A stretch of DNA of 64,000 bases, taken from positions 806,001-870,000 of the forward strand of contig JARGSG010000012.1 in assembly GCA_030374805.1 (NCBI GenBank). The letters are read 5' to 3'. Positions within the stretch are counted from its first letter, which is position 1; each line of letters opens with the position of its first letter. Made by a program: the position numbers and the translations under genes. The notes beneath the pieces were generated by a model. It was not told the DNA's origin, did no database searches, and saw only the letters and a list, made by a program, of their open reading frames with translations. Shown here one piece after another: positions 10,655 to 22,793 of the stretch. This DNA comes from Gracilaria gracilis (lineage: Eukaryota; Rhodophyta; Florideophyceae; Gracilariales; Gracilariaceae).

Positions 10655-11280
10655 TGTGAAGCAAAGCCGGGAATGGAAAGAAAGATCACAAACCGCGCCA
10701 GCGGCTACACACACAAGGTGTTCAGCCTTGCTCCCCATTGGGGCAGAGCAGTGGCAGAACCCTCCGATGAGGCCGACACGTTACAGGCGTAACTCCAAGC
10801 GCCCTCTTCTTGACTTACAGATGGAGGTTGAGGTTGGCAATCGGGAAGCCAAAATGGATGGAATCCACTGGGTGTGGCGTCTCTTGTAACGGAAGGGGCG
10901 AAATAGAAGGTAGCAAAACAAATCGCACTGGGTAGCACAGACGCGTGAGAGCGGGGAATAATCCCGAGACAATAAGGGCGAAATGTAGCGAGGTCGTAAG
11001 ACGGAAAACAGAAAAGATGTACAAAAGAATGATAAATAAAAGGCCATGAGAACGGATCGGTGCTTCTCAGTGACGGAGGTGGATAACTTGTTCGGATAAG
11101 CCGCGGTGTTCCCCAAGAATGGGATCGAAGACCGTGCGCAGGCGGAACTCCAGCTAGAGCAAAGACCTCGTTGAGGTTTACTTCCCGCACAGTGGCGGCA
11201 AGTGCCGCCACTTATATATGAGTAACAAATATCAACTAAAATATCTAAGTACCCGGCATGCCAGCCAACACTACCCACGT
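10655..11280. repeat. LTR-like block A
   Basis: Shares an ordered set of short blocks with 32996-33640 and 63611-64000: the start TGTGAAGCAAAGC, AAGGTGTTCAGCCTTGCTC, GGCGTAACTCC, a GAGG-rich segment, then TTTACTTCCCG...GTGGC and a TATA-like CTTATATATG near 11210. Three dispersed copies with a TG start are what solo or terminal LTRs would show. The right boundary and the orientation are uncertain. Confidence 0.5.
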
Positions 11281-11540
11281 GTACCTCCGTGGTACCCTTG
11301 CAACGGCGCATGCAGTAATTGGGCGCGGGCTCACACGTGTCATGTTTATCATACTAAGCATACCCTTTGTAGGCGGATCCCCAATCCGGGCCAAATCGCG
11401 AAATAGACTTCATAATAATAGCAAGTTCAGCAACGGATGTATAAGCGGCATCCCCCTGAGTCCCTGCCAAGGGCAATTGCTCTACCTCTCTCCCTCCTCA
11501 TGCTGAAACTTCTGAAGCGGTTCGCTCTTCACTTCCCATC

Positions 11541-13177
11541 ATGGGCCTGTATAATCCGGACTCTGGCGATGAGCCTGCCGACCACTCGAACTCAAACAAC
11601 TTGGCACTGGTACCATACCTGGCACCTTCGACTCTCATCGAGGCAACTATGCCTACGAACGACAACGCCTCCGGTAGCTCCGGTGCTCCATCGGGCAGGA
11701 CTGCGCGAATGACAGCTGCCGGTCGGCAGTTCCGGTCGGTTCCCTTGCCCCAATCGTCAGGTTGTTTCGCTTCTGGTGCGACATCCGTCGTGACGGCAGC
11801 AACTCCTGATCCAGCCTCTGTATGGGATTTGTTCAACGCAAGCGTGCCGACAAATATGGGAGGATGGCCCAGCCTTGGGAGTCTTCGCGTGCCCGATTTT
11901 CACTGTCAGATCGGCCTGTTTGCACAAGCCCCGTGGTTCAATGCCGAAGCCGTTCGGGATGAAGCATTGAACAATTCCTACGCTGTTGACCGTTTTCTCC
12001 CCGGAGGGCTGCTTGTTAGCGTCGTCCGCTCACGGGACTGGCTCGCCCGTATCACGTTCCACCCAAATTGTGTCTGCTATACGAGACGCGAGAGACAGGC
12101 GTTCGCGCGCAGGGAAATTGCTCGCATTGGGTATGCGCGACACTTCCGGGTTCCCAACGAGCACCCTGTTTCGTGCCATTACGGGTTTGAAGTGGCCTAC
12201 TACCGTACGTATGCCAAGGTTGAGTATGGGGATCGACTGGCTGTTGCCTTCGACGAGATCGACCGCTATGCGGATGTCGTCCAGCCCCACCAGAACCTCA
12301 CCCTGTTGGCTCGTTCGATCCTTAGAGCGAGTTCCCCCCCGCAAATCGTCGCGGCGCGAGTTATTTGAAGTCCTCCGTCACGAGAGGTTGTGGCACTCCC
12401 GCTTTGGGATTTTGGTGCCGTACCAATGCTCGGAGGTTGAGCGAATCGCGGGGCGTTCCCGTCAAGGGCGATGTGTTCCGCTGCCACCGTTCTGGCTTGC
12501 GGTCGAGGTCCCTCGAGGGTGCCATGTGGAACTTTCCCTATGCCCGACATACGTTGGGTCGTACTACATGAGAAATCCGCCGCGCGGCTTGTGGAGCATT
12601 CTTGCCACCGAGTGCACTGTCCGTGTCGCGGCGTTCCTTCTCTGGGAGGTGTACGACCACTGCCGGCTTTTGTGTATGCCGGAGATAGCTCGCCGTTTCA
12701 TTCGGGAATCTGGACCTCACCGATGTGCCTGGATCCGTCCGCAACGCGTGGGAAGTCGTGTTTTTGGTGGAGGTCATCGACGGTGTCGAATGGGACTCCT
12801 TGCCTGTCAGTCAGGTCTCCGACGGTATCCATCGGGTTAAAGGCCGGTCTTTCGGACGCGACGTCAGCGCTGGCGACTTTGCATACTTTGATCCATGGGA
12901 ATGGGAGATATTTACAGCCGCTGAGGCGCAGGAGCGACGTCATATCGATTGGAATATCCCAGATGGCCATCTTCGCGGGTTCGTCTTCGTCGAAGACGAG
13001 GAGGACAAGAGCCTTTATGAGGCAGGAAGCACTATGGACCAGGTAGAGAACCAGCAAATCGATGTGATGGACGTAAACGGAGATGATTGCGGATCAGTGC
13101 AGGATATGCCCAACGCAGTTGGCGCGTGGCAGGCTTCCGCTTCGGCGGGCGGGGCAGGTTTGAGTACCGACTCCTGA
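11541..13177 (+). pseudogene. unrecognised protein, broken ORF (possibly gag-like)
   Basis: A 275-codon frame (11541-12368) starts MGLYNPDSGDEPADHSNSNN and has a Ser/Thr-rich N-terminus. A folded-looking part follows with VWDLFNASVP, LARITFHPNCVCYTRRERQ and EVAYYRTYAKVEYGDRLAVAF. Coding-like sequence continues in other frames (12369-12720), and a last frame (12725-13177) contains WDSLPVSQVSDGIHRVKG, DFAYFDPWEWEIFTAAEAQE and an acidic tail (FVEDEEDKSLYE). I read this as one gene of about 540 codons with frameshifts. It begins about 260 bp after LTR-like block A, a position typical for gag, but it has no zinc knuckle and no homology I recognise. Confidence 0.4.
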
Positions 13178-13740
13178 CGATCGTCACCTGTAATTTCCTT
13201 CGTGGCATGGGCGTGCTCGTGTCTGACACAGTCACCAACCTGGGGCAGCTACAGGCCCTTGCGGCTCAGTGGTTTGCCTAAGATCGTGGGTCCGGTTCCG
13301 GGCCGTCGTGCTTGTGATCGCCCTTCTCGGTGGAGGCTCCTGCGTAGATACAAATATATAGCTTGGCTCACACATTAAATGTTTCCGGTTGCTAACGGCT
13401 TTAGCAAATTCTCTTCATCCCTCCCCCTCCTCAGGGGCAGCACCTCGCAAGGGGTGGCAGCTCCTTATTTAAGAGAAGTATTCCGCTTGAAGTGGTTAAG
13501 TCCAATTCTTCTTCAAATTCCTCTTCTTAGGCTTATTATTATTCTTCTTCTTCTATTCCAATTTATAATGGCTCGTTCCCCGAAGCAGCAAATGTTCCGC
13601 GTGAGCGGCATAGCTATTGTGGGCGTTAACTCACTTGGGCTTTGTCGAGCGTGTCCAGTGTTGGCGTGCTGGTCCTCCGGTGTTACTGTAGTAACTTCAA
13701 GCGCGACAGGTGCTCGATAGGTTCGTGTGTGTCCTCCGAA
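13178..13740. other. no gene; pyrimidine-rich segment with TATA-like site
   Basis: Contains CTCCTTATTTAAGAG near 13464 and a CTT/TTC-rich run (13500-13560). It lies just beyond the 3' end of the minus-strand Ty3/gypsy pol, where a 3' LTR would be expected, but I found no second copy to pair with it. Confidence 0.35.
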
Positions 13741-13744
13741 GGGG

Positions 13745-16700
13745 CTAGCCGTACCAAAAGACTCGGTATAACAGCTCTCCAGTAGAGTCTTGGCCGTGCT
13801 TCTCTCTACGGTCCACTACGAACTTGCGTTCGTAGACACTACGCTTTGGCGGGCTTACCAGCAGGTCCTCGCTCGAGGTGGTTGAAAAGTCTTCATTAGA
13901 GTGGTAACGGCTTGTTCTTTCACTGTCGTGGCTGTTGCAGGTCATGGCCTCCGACTTCCGTTTCGGCGGCAACGCATCTTGTACACCAGGTCTCGTTCGT
14001 GATCCTTAGGGAGCTCCTCAGGGGGTTACGCTCTTCTGTGAGGGTCTGATGCCACTTGCTTGTGGAGTTGTTGCTGGATCCCGTCTGGAAGGACTGCGAG
14101 CTTCCGGTGTTTTGGCGAGATCGTTCCGATCGACGAGGAACGAAGCTCCGTGTGGGGGGCTAGCGAGCGGTGTTCCGTCACGTGCGTTGACGAAGGTTCG
14201 TGGCACATAATGGGGTTTGTGGTTCCAACCGTCTTCATGCCGTGTTGAGCCGTTTCAATTACGGAACTACCTTTTTTTGACGGCTCGTCACTCTCCATGG
14301 CACTCTCCGTGGCACACGTGTGCCTACGGCGTGCACCATGATGTGCATCGTCATCTTTCTGGGCTTCGCGGCGCTGTTCGAGCCGTACGCACGTCCAACT
14401 TACTTGACTTTCGTCCACCTAGAGTGGTGTCGACCTGTACCAATGTGGTCGTGTGCTCTGCCGTTCCGGTGCAGTCATCGACTAAGCCGGTTGCACCTCC
14501 CAGACTTGGGTCTACCGTCACCGTCCGGTCTCTAGCAACCATTTTCTCTTCCCAGTGATGGGTCTCATCTTCTGAAAGGGCCAAATCCCTCTTGTCTCCA
14601 TTCCGTAGTAGCAGTGCGTCACCGTTTTTGTTCACGAACGTCGGGCTTTGAAAGACGCCGCCGCTGCAGCAGGCTTGCGCGTCCTCCGTCGGCGAAGGCA
14701 ATACGCTAGCGGTATCTTTTGCGTCGTGGCCCGTTGTATTTGGATGCACAACCCGAAGAGTCGTAAAGAGTCTGCTTGCCGAGTTTGTTTGCAGCGGAGA
14801 CGACGAAGTCCATAGTCGTAAATACCCAGGCGTTGGCCTTTCGGCGGGGCGCCTATCGTCACAAATCCGTGCGTTTCCCGTCCGCAACGGCAGAGCGACC
14901 CCCACTCCGTCCCTGTCGGCGTCCTGTGATGGTTCCGTATCCGTTTGCAACGTCGTAGACTGCAAAGAAGCAGCGTAACCAGAATGAGCATCCCCATCCC
15001 CTCCTCATCTGAAGCGGTGGAGGCCGGAGCGATAATCACAATAGTGGGCACAATGCGCGTGTACACATACTCATCTGGCTCAATTCTCGGGATACGTTCC
15101 GACTCCGTGGGGAGGTCGACTAAACCACGCAGGGCGGGCCGTAGAATTGGCAAGCCGAGTGGTGCGTCGCTTTTAAGCGGCGGAGGCGCTACTGAGGTAG
15201 TATCCGACGTGGTAGCTCTGGGATAAGCTTCTTGTGCGGTAGGTTTCGGGTGTGGTGCCGGCGTAACGCGATCACGCGAAAAGCGTTCGTGCTCACCCTT
15301 GACTTCAGGGACAACCGTAGTATCGGTGACAGAAATTGACCCGGTAGGGACCGTCCGCGATGGGAGAAAGCTTGTGGCGTTTCTCTCTTTCCGGATAGTA
15401 GTCTTCTTTCCTGAGAAAGACATAGCCACCTTGAATGAGTACGGGGCATCCTTTCGCACTCGTGCGTCTATATTCCGCTTTTAGGCTGCTTGCGCCTTAT
15501 CGATTTGCTCCCAACTACGGGAATCATTTGCTTCAGCCGTTGCTTCTAGGCGTCTCGGTATAGACGGGGTGAAGGCAGCTTATCCAGCCTAGGCTGAGGC
15601 TCGACAGCTTCTGATGGTGGAACATTCGATAAGGCCAGTTCGAACGGAAAGATATGCGTAGTGTGAAAAACCTGCGTATTGTAGGCATATGTCACAGCAT
15701 CGGTGTAGAGATCCCAGTCCGACGGGTGGTCGGCGACGAAATTTCGCAGCTCACTCAGCATAGTTCGACTGAAGCGCCCCATTTGGCCGTTACTTTTTGG
15801 ATGGTAGGTCGAGATAAACCAGTTCTCGATTCTAATACACGAAACACGTCCTGGAAGAATGTCGCAGCAAATTGCGACCCATTATCCGATAGTAGATCAA
15901 TTGGCGGTCCGTAGAAAAGAACCCAGTGGGTTTCGAACGCTTGCCTGACCGCACTGGCGGTGATCTTCGTGGGAGAAACTGTCCGCACGAGCTTAGAAAA
16001 GTAGTCGGTTATGACAAGTAGAAACCGATTACCGCGGCGTGTCCTGATAAACTCGCCGGGTATGTCAAGCGCCACGAACTCGAGTGGGGTCCTTTCTGAG
16101 AAGAGTGCCAACTGTTTGGGGTATTTCCACAGTTTGACGCAGTTCTTTGCACAACCAGAACATCCATGGGCAGTGGCATACGCATGAAATGTCATAGCTG
16201 GCCAATAGAAGATCTTTCTGAGGGTGTAGTACAACTTTTTTCCTCCAGGGTGGGCCGAAAACTTCGCGTAATGTGACAGGTGCAAGACTCGAGATTGAAG
16301 GGAGTGAAATGTCAAAATCTGTGGCCAGCCAGTAAACGTTCGAACCAAGAATCCTTTTTTCTTCACTACAAAAGGCAGTTGAGCTCTTCCTTTCAGACGG
16401 GCACGAACCTTACTGCAAAACGGGTCCGTATGCTGTTCCCGAAGCAGTTCTTCTGGAGTTATCGGCACGAATGATCATTTGACACGCTTCATATCTGAAA
16501 CGGCTAAGAAAGCGTCATAGGCGTCCCTCCTTTCCGATTCTTCGTCCTCCGCGTCCTCCCTGAAGAAACATGGTATTTCCAGGTCATCGACTGCCTCAGC
16601 TTCGGCCGCCGTCGGCAGGCGGGAAATGCGTCAGCCTGATTGTTCAGGATTCGCTTCTTGTACTGTATTTCGAAGTCGAATTTTGATGATTGGAGTCTCC

Positions 16701-17880
16701 ACCGCTTCAAGCGGGCCAAAAGGCTTTGCAATAGAGAGAAGCCATCGCAGAGCCGAATGGTCGGTATGGACGGTTAAGTGGCTTCCCATAAGGTACAGTC
16801 GCAGGTTCTGGAGAGCCCTGACGACTGCCAAGCACTCTTTCTCGGGTACCGAGTAATTCTTTTCATGCATGTTAAGGCTTCGAGACCAGAAACCAATTCG
16901 AAGTCGTTCGCCACTCTCTGAGTTCTCAAACAGAGCAGAGCCGATCCGGAAATTGCTGGCATCCGTATCGATGGCTTACGGCAATCCGAGTTTCAGTAAG
17001 GAAAGAATTGGTGGAGGGTTCACTGCATCAATGAGCGTTGTGAATGCCGTTGCCTTACGGTCATCGAATGGTTCCAGTTTGACCAGCTGCTCCTTCCGCA
17101 GGAGTTGGTTCAATGGAGCTGCTATATCCGCAAAGTGCGTGTTAAAACGACGGTAGACATTGCAGAGGCCGAGGAAGGATCGAAATTCCGTTTGAGTCCG
17201 TGGGTGTTAAGCCTCCTTGAGGGACCGCACACGTACAGCACCTATATCTAGCCGTCCCGGATGGATTATGTGGCCGAGATATTTCACGGTATCGGTAAAG
17301 AACTCGCACTTATTCAACTTCTGTATAATGCCTGGATCCCGTAGGACGCGAATCACTTCCCGAACGTGGATCAAGTGCTCGTCCTGGTTGCTGGAGAACA
17401 CAATGATGTCACCCAGGTATACCAGGCACCTCTTCCACTAAAAGTGGACAAGCAAGATATTTATTGCTCTTTGGAAAGTGGCGGGGGCGTTCGTGAGCCC
17501 AAAGGGCATCGATTGATTCGGTATAGTCCTTGATGACATACAAAAGCCGTATTATCACGGTCCACTGCCCTTACTGGGACATACCAATATCCCCAGTTTG
17601 CGTTGAGGGGCGTGAAAGCCTTTGAACCACCTAGCAAATCGATACATTCGTGCATCCTCGAGATGGAGTACACGCCTTTGACGGTAGCCGCGTTAACCTT
17701 TCCATCATCGATACAAGAACACCAAGCTCCATTCGGTTGGGAAGCGAGTACCATGGGCGAGGCAGGTGGAGACTAAGTCAGTTCAATGATTCCGGCGCGG
17801 AGCATCTTCTCGACTTCAGTCTTCTCCTCTTCAAGAGCTGTGGGTCCTGTTCTGTAAGTCTGTTTCGAGATTTGCCGAGC
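13745..17880 (-). pseudogene. Ty3/gypsy pol remnant with chromodomain-like C-terminus
   Basis: Read on the minus strand, the order is reverse transcriptase, RNase H, integrase, GPY/F-like module, chromodomain-like end. RT shows EKMLRAGIIEL, PNGAWCSCIDDGKVNAATVK and the active-site region as VYLGDIIVFS, where the first Asp of YxDD is Gly. RNase H has KNYSVPEKECLAVVRALQNL and HTDHSAL. Integrase has a zinc region (GCSGC), ALDIPGEF and LLSDNGSQFAATFF. Then follow GEHERFSRDRVTPAPH and finally FVVDRREKHGQD with LLYRVFWYG, chromodomain-like. Many stops and shifts. The chromodomain suggests the chromovirus branch of Metaviridae. Its LTRs were not identified with confidence. Confidence 0.8.
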
Positions 17881-18299
17881 CCAGTGAGACGACTTGATGT
17901 CCCGGAGATGTTCTGTAGATATCCGTATTATATGCAAAAAGAACGGCATTTTCGGACGTGCGAAAGACGCGCTGTAAATCTCCTACTGCTGTCCTAATGA
18001 CGTGCACTAAATATATCCAGATGTTATCTCTTGGATGTCCGCCGAACATTCTTTAGATGTACAATAAAATGTCTGGTGGAAATCCTACACAGTGCGTGAC
18101 ATGGGATTGCGCTAGGAGGGCCGGTTTGGGACATGTGCAGATGCCCTGAAGATTTGTTCTGGATGCGCTTTGGATATTATGTAACAACCAATCAGGGTGG
18201 ATGATTCGAATTTTGTAAAGCCAATCACGTACTGCCAATTATTGGTAGTCGGCGAAGGAAGATGTCCGTATGATACATGTCAGATAACACAGAATTAGT

Positions 18300-20640
18300 A
18301 CATTTGCCTCTTTTTGATCGATGCTTTCTTTGCTTTCTGCGATCCCGAGACGCGCCAAGTGGCTCCTCCCAGCAATCTACTATAACATTGTTTCGCACGC
18401 GACAACTCTCGCATACTATCCATTCCGTGGCCTAGCTCCACCATCTTGGTCCTCCTAATGTGTCCTATTCGTTAAGCACGAATTCAATAAGTTCCTTCAT
18501 GTCATATACAACCCCCCAACTCGATGCCTTTGTGTGGTATTAGATCCCGGCGGAAAGGGTCTAAAAAATGCCTCCGATTGTTGTGGTCAAAGAAGCCAAT
18601 CACCCTCTTGACGCAGCTGATAGTTTCAACGGTTCTTCGTTTGTCACGTATTGAGCCACGTCGAGGGCCCTGCAGAAGTTGAACGGAAGGAATTCCGGTG
18701 ATTTGGTTAATCGCCATACCATACTGCTAGTCAACGCGGACAACTCTCATGGTTTTGGAGTACAGAATTTGGTCCCCTGGGCGGCGGTACCGGACCACGA
18801 ATTCCCATAACTCATTGACAAACCCATAGTATACCACACAACGTTCTCCTGTTAGTCCTGACAGGGCACTATCGGAAGATTTGAAATGTGCTGGGATCCA
18901 ACAAAGTTGTCTTGCCTTGAATGTCCCATTTCATTCTCTTCGCCGAACCTGGCCCAGCGTCTCGAAACGAAAATTCTGCTGCTCTCCACAAACTTCTGCG
19001 TTTTTGAACGTGGAAAGGGTTTCAATAGAAACATCGAAGTCTGTAATTGCAAGTTCCCCCATGGCATAGCTCAAGGCTTGGGCTCGCCTTCCTGCTCCAC
19101 CGACTGTAATATCACCCCCTCAAAGCAAGGACACCCCGACATGTTGCACATCAGAACCATGAATTTCATCTGCACTTTCGAATTCAGCTTCCTCACTGCA
19201 CTCTTCTCCTGTCTTATCAAGCCGGATACTAACCTCACTTAATACTTTGCCCTTCGAAAGTCCCATGCCGTTATTCAACAGCCTTAGGGCAAACATGTTG
19301 CTCGTTTTATGATACAGGTTCGCTTCCCGTAGAACTCGTGATTGAACCATTTCGAGAACCTCTCGGGCCACTCTTTCAATGATAAACTGGGATACATTAA
19401 CAAGTAGGCCACATTCAGCCAATATTGCTGGAAAGTGAAGTATTTCATGCGTTGTGGGGGTGAAAGAAAAAGCCCTTGAAGGTTCCGAGAAGAATATTTC
19501 CGAGAACAACACATACACCTGTTGCAAACGTTGTTGAAGCTCAACATTCTCCGACCTTTCAGGAGCCGTACTGAAGAGAGTACTCGTTATATCAGATGTG
19601 AGTGCCCAGACTTGGGAGATTTTTGGAGGCATTTCATCCCCACTATACACCACTGGACCATAGAACATGGCCAAGGACTTAAAGTTTTCCGCCTTGTACG
19701 ACGACAGGTGTGAAAACAGTTCCGATGGCCTTCCCCACTCTGAAGGTATCCCACGACATCCGTTTTCCAGAGAACGACTTATTCTCTCAATCGTCACATC
19801 TGGTAGAACGTACTGCAATTTCTGGGAGGCACATCCCCGATGGACTCCAATGCAGAGTGAATTTAGATGCCTGACCTACCCCAAGAGCCACTGATGCATC
19901 GTGTCATATGGTGACCCTTGCAGGATATCGAATGCCAATTTGGTAATGTAAGGTCTCCGCTTCACACCGCTCTGCTTCTGTAGCTTCTTGACCGCCGTAC
20001 GACTCCCCCCTTCTAATTTTCGGTCAAGAAGATTCCAAGTCCGAACCATTTCTGCTTGTGTTCTTGAGTTGATGCCTTCCTTGACCATGAGATCACTCTT
20101 TCGGTCTGATAACACTCCTCTCCTACCCCGTGCACATTCCAAGCTTCCAACCTCCGGTACCATTAACAACCTGTTGCCCAATTCCGGCTGCTTCTTTGCC
20201 TCCTTGTGACATCTTCGGCGTGCCCTCATTGCATTTTGACCCTTGAATCCAAGTTTCTTACTCGCCGCTGGCCAGTCCGCAGTGACAAACATGACGTAAG
20301 CATACAAAGTTCTAGAGAAACCGTCTGCGCAGAGAACTGTTATACCGTTCTGAAGGAAAACAAGGTCATCTATTATCGGCTTCTGGAATAAGTCGAATTT
20401 CTCGGGGTCATGCGAACCAGGTATGAAGCCTGACAAAAGAGTGTTACATGCTTTGAAACGTTCATGAGGAGGACGGTTGACGATAACAAAGACGAGAGGC
20501 CAAGCAGATCGTGTTCCTGTTCTGTCTCTCAATATTTGCAAGCCGTCCGATGAAAAGTTGAGGAAAACTACTAACTCTGAGTCTGCTTTCCAGTCTATCA
20601 TTCTCTGCCCATGCCAACGACGGAAGTACGCCCCATCTTA
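18300..20640 (-). pseudogene. CACTA/Tnp2-like transposase pseudogene 2
   Basis: On the minus strand, 20601-19876 gives FLNFSSDGLQILRDRTGTRS with WPLVFVIVNRPP, then FVTADWPAASKKLGFKGQNA, the usual catalytic-core layout of Tnp2-type enzymes, and near the end of that frame SPYDTMHQWLL (the DxMH signature). After a stop the protein resumes in 19818-19120: LPDVTIERISRSLENGCRG, then SYKAENFKSLAMFYGPVVYS. More distal fragments extend to about 18300. It sits directly against the truncated left edge of copy L2, so one of the two probably interrupted or truncated the other. Confidence 0.7.
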
Positions 20641-20808
20641 AAAGTCTTCCAGTACTGTTCAATGGCCGCGTTTAGCAGAGCTGGTGGCTTTAACACACCC
20701 ATCTACGAGATGATGAAATGATTCGAGTTCTTTACAGAGGGCCTTAACAACATCCGAGGCAACAAGAACCTAAACAACAGCTGGTACGATGTACTGAGCC
20801 CTCAAGAT

Positions 20809-22338
20809 ATGAAGAAGGCTGCAAAGCTTCTATCAAGACTGCTACGTCATGGGGGCCATTTCGTGATCTTTAGTGCTTTCGAGCAGGTCCAGCAATGGAG
20901 AGATGTATGTTCTGCCCTTGGGGCAAAAGACGAAAACGGAGTACCAAGGCGTTCATTTGTTGTGGACCAGGTCTTAATGCACTTTGTACGGTCGCAAGGC
21001 AACCCGATGCGTAACCCTGGACGTAGGTCGTGCTCCCCTTTCCCTGCAATGGAGTATGCTGTACATGGAGTTCGAAATCGTCTCAGCTACGCGCATCAGC
21101 ATGTGATGGTGAAGTATGAGAACTTCAATTTCGTGGAGTCGAGGTACCCGGGGTACCACAGTGTCATTGACCAGGTACCCCCCATGTGTAATGGGGAGAC
21201 TCTTCAGTGGAAGAGAAAGAAGGAAGGTGGGGGCTACGTTTTACAAAAGGTAAGGTCCGAACAGAAACCTCGGGCATTGTTGAAGGAGCTAATCAGTCGG
21301 TTTTCCCAGGCTGGGGATATTTTGGTCGACTTGTTTGCCGGAACATTTTTGACAGCAATGGCATGCATGGAGTTACAACAGCATCGTAGGTTCATCGGGT
21401 GTGAGCCGGACCCAAACTGCTTTGTCCATGCTAGGCACGCCGCAATTATTCAATTCTCTTTGTGCGTGCCGGAAAATGAGACGGATATCCAGGTAACGCA
21501 GGAAGTTCGGAATGCTATGATTAGGTTGTTGAACTTATTTCCGAAGTGGGATATCCGCCCATCGAGATCATGGAAGGCTCCATCCGGCTACCCCCAGTAT
21601 CAAAAGTTTTCTACGTATATTGTGGACTTTCTTGCGTCAATGTGGCGGGATGAGAGCTTGGTCACGACTGGTAGGCGTAAGGCCCTTCAGGAATGGCCGA
21701 AAACTTTGCAAGGAAAGATGGGGCTTCTGGATTGGAATGCAACGTTGGCACTGGAAGCGACGATGTGCGGTTTTCGTATCGGGAAGTCGACGATTCGCCA
21801 CCCTGGCGCAGGAGTGGGGGTGTTCACTACACGCCGATTCATGGGAAATGAAGAGATATGTTACTTGTATGGAACACTGGTGTACCATGACCTAACGAAG
21901 AGAAAAGAGGTACACAAGAAATATGGTGAAGGTTTATTGGGGGCCACTTCCGAACGCTTTCGGAAGTATGCGATGGAGTTTAACGTCGGCGGCGATATAT
22001 TCCATAACCGCCCAGAAAGAAGAAAAGGAGTAAGTTTAATACCTGTATGGATTGTCCCCGCTCCTTTTTCATGGGGTGGAACGATTAACGATCCCAAATA
22101 TATGGAAGGCGATAAGGACATTGATGCAGTTGCAGATGGTGTGACGAAACGAAGGACTGCAAATGTGTGGGTCATTCGAACTCCAAATACAGGACGCCCC
22201 CCGCATCAACTACAAGAATACCAAATGCTTGCGGTGCGAGCACTTTGGAAACTGGAAGTGGGAGAGGAGTTGTTCGCGGATTATGAAGTAGAGTATAGCT
22301 GGGGTACATCAACAAATCCTATAATAGTAATCGATTAG
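20809..22338 (+). CDS. DNA methyltransferase-SET domain fusion, 5'-truncated (L2)
   Basis: A 509-codon uninterrupted frame. Residues 1-25 hold a post-catalytic block, LLSRLLRHGGHFVIFSAFEQ. Around residues 165-205 lies an AdoMet-binding motif, DILVDLFAGTFLTAMACMEL followed by RRFIGCEPDPNCF. With the NPPY motif placed N-terminally (seen only in copy R), this is the motif order of beta-class amino-methyltransferases. Residues about 325-500 form a SET-like domain: GAGVGVFTTRRFMGNEEICY, TINDPKY, and near the end LEVGEELFADYEVEYSW, which matches the GEELFxDY signature. Homology to copy R runs upstream to about 20775, but NPPY is missing, so this copy is unlikely to methylate DNA. The DNA target base (N6-adenine favoured, N4-cytosine possible) and the histone target are inferred. 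Confidence 0.85.
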   Translation: MKKAAKLLSRLLRHGGHFVIFSAFEQVQQWRDVCSALGAKDENGVPRRSFVVDQVLMHFVRSQGNPMRNPGRRSCSPFPAMEYAVHGVRNRLSYAHQHVMVKYENFNFVESRYPGYHSVIDQVPPMCNGETLQWKRKKEGGGYVLQKVRSEQKPRALLKELISRFSQAGDILVDLFAGTFLTAMACMELQQHRRFIGCEPDPNCFVHARHAAIIQFSLCVPENETDIQVTQEVRNAMIRLLNLFPKWDIRPSRSWKAPSGYPQYQKFSTYIVDFLASMWRDESLVTTGRRKALQEWPKTLQGKMGLLDWNATLALEATMCGFRIGKSTIRHPGAGVGVFTTRRFMGNEEICYLYGTLVYHDLTKRKEVHKKYGEGLLGATSERFRKYAMEFNVGGDIFHNRPERRKGVSLIPVWIVPAPFSWGGTINDPKYMEGDKDIDAVADGVTKRRTANVWVIRTPNTGRPPHQLQEYQMLAVRALWKLEVGEELFADYEVEYSWGTSTNPIIVID

Positions 22339-22793
22339 AACGTGTAGTAAATTAGCTACATGTCAAACAACACCCTAAACCTCGATAATGAAGTGGTACT
22401 TATTGCATTCCAACTTTGCCGTTGAGCACGAATTAGGAACAAAACACTTTAGCTCAAGTGCAAGATGGAAGTACGTAGATACATAAAAGGTAGTGAAGGG
22501 CATCTAATATGATGCGAAACCTTGTACATTTTTTACCATTATGAGAACTATTCAGAAATGGAGATTTCGGTGTCATTTTTCGTTTCGGAATCGGGAAATA
22601 AAAAACCGCACTTGGTGATTTCCACCACACTCCCCTCGATTGGGGGTGTGCTTTCGATCGGTGAAGTTCGGTCACGGCGAGTGTCAAACACGTCGAGAGC
22701 AGAGCAGTTCCGATTCCAGTGACCTTCGATCACGGTCAGCGGCTAAGACGTCGTGAGCCCAGCGTCAACCGCGAGGAACCGTTCTGATTGTAT
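22339..22793. other. intergenic, with presumed promoter of the basic protein
   Basis: No gene. Corresponds to 54050-54575 of copy R. Conserved patches occur near the 3' side, for example the pattern around TTCGGTCACGGCGAGTGTCAA against the equivalent Arg-rich upstream segment in R. I see no clear TATA box. Confidence 0.4.
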
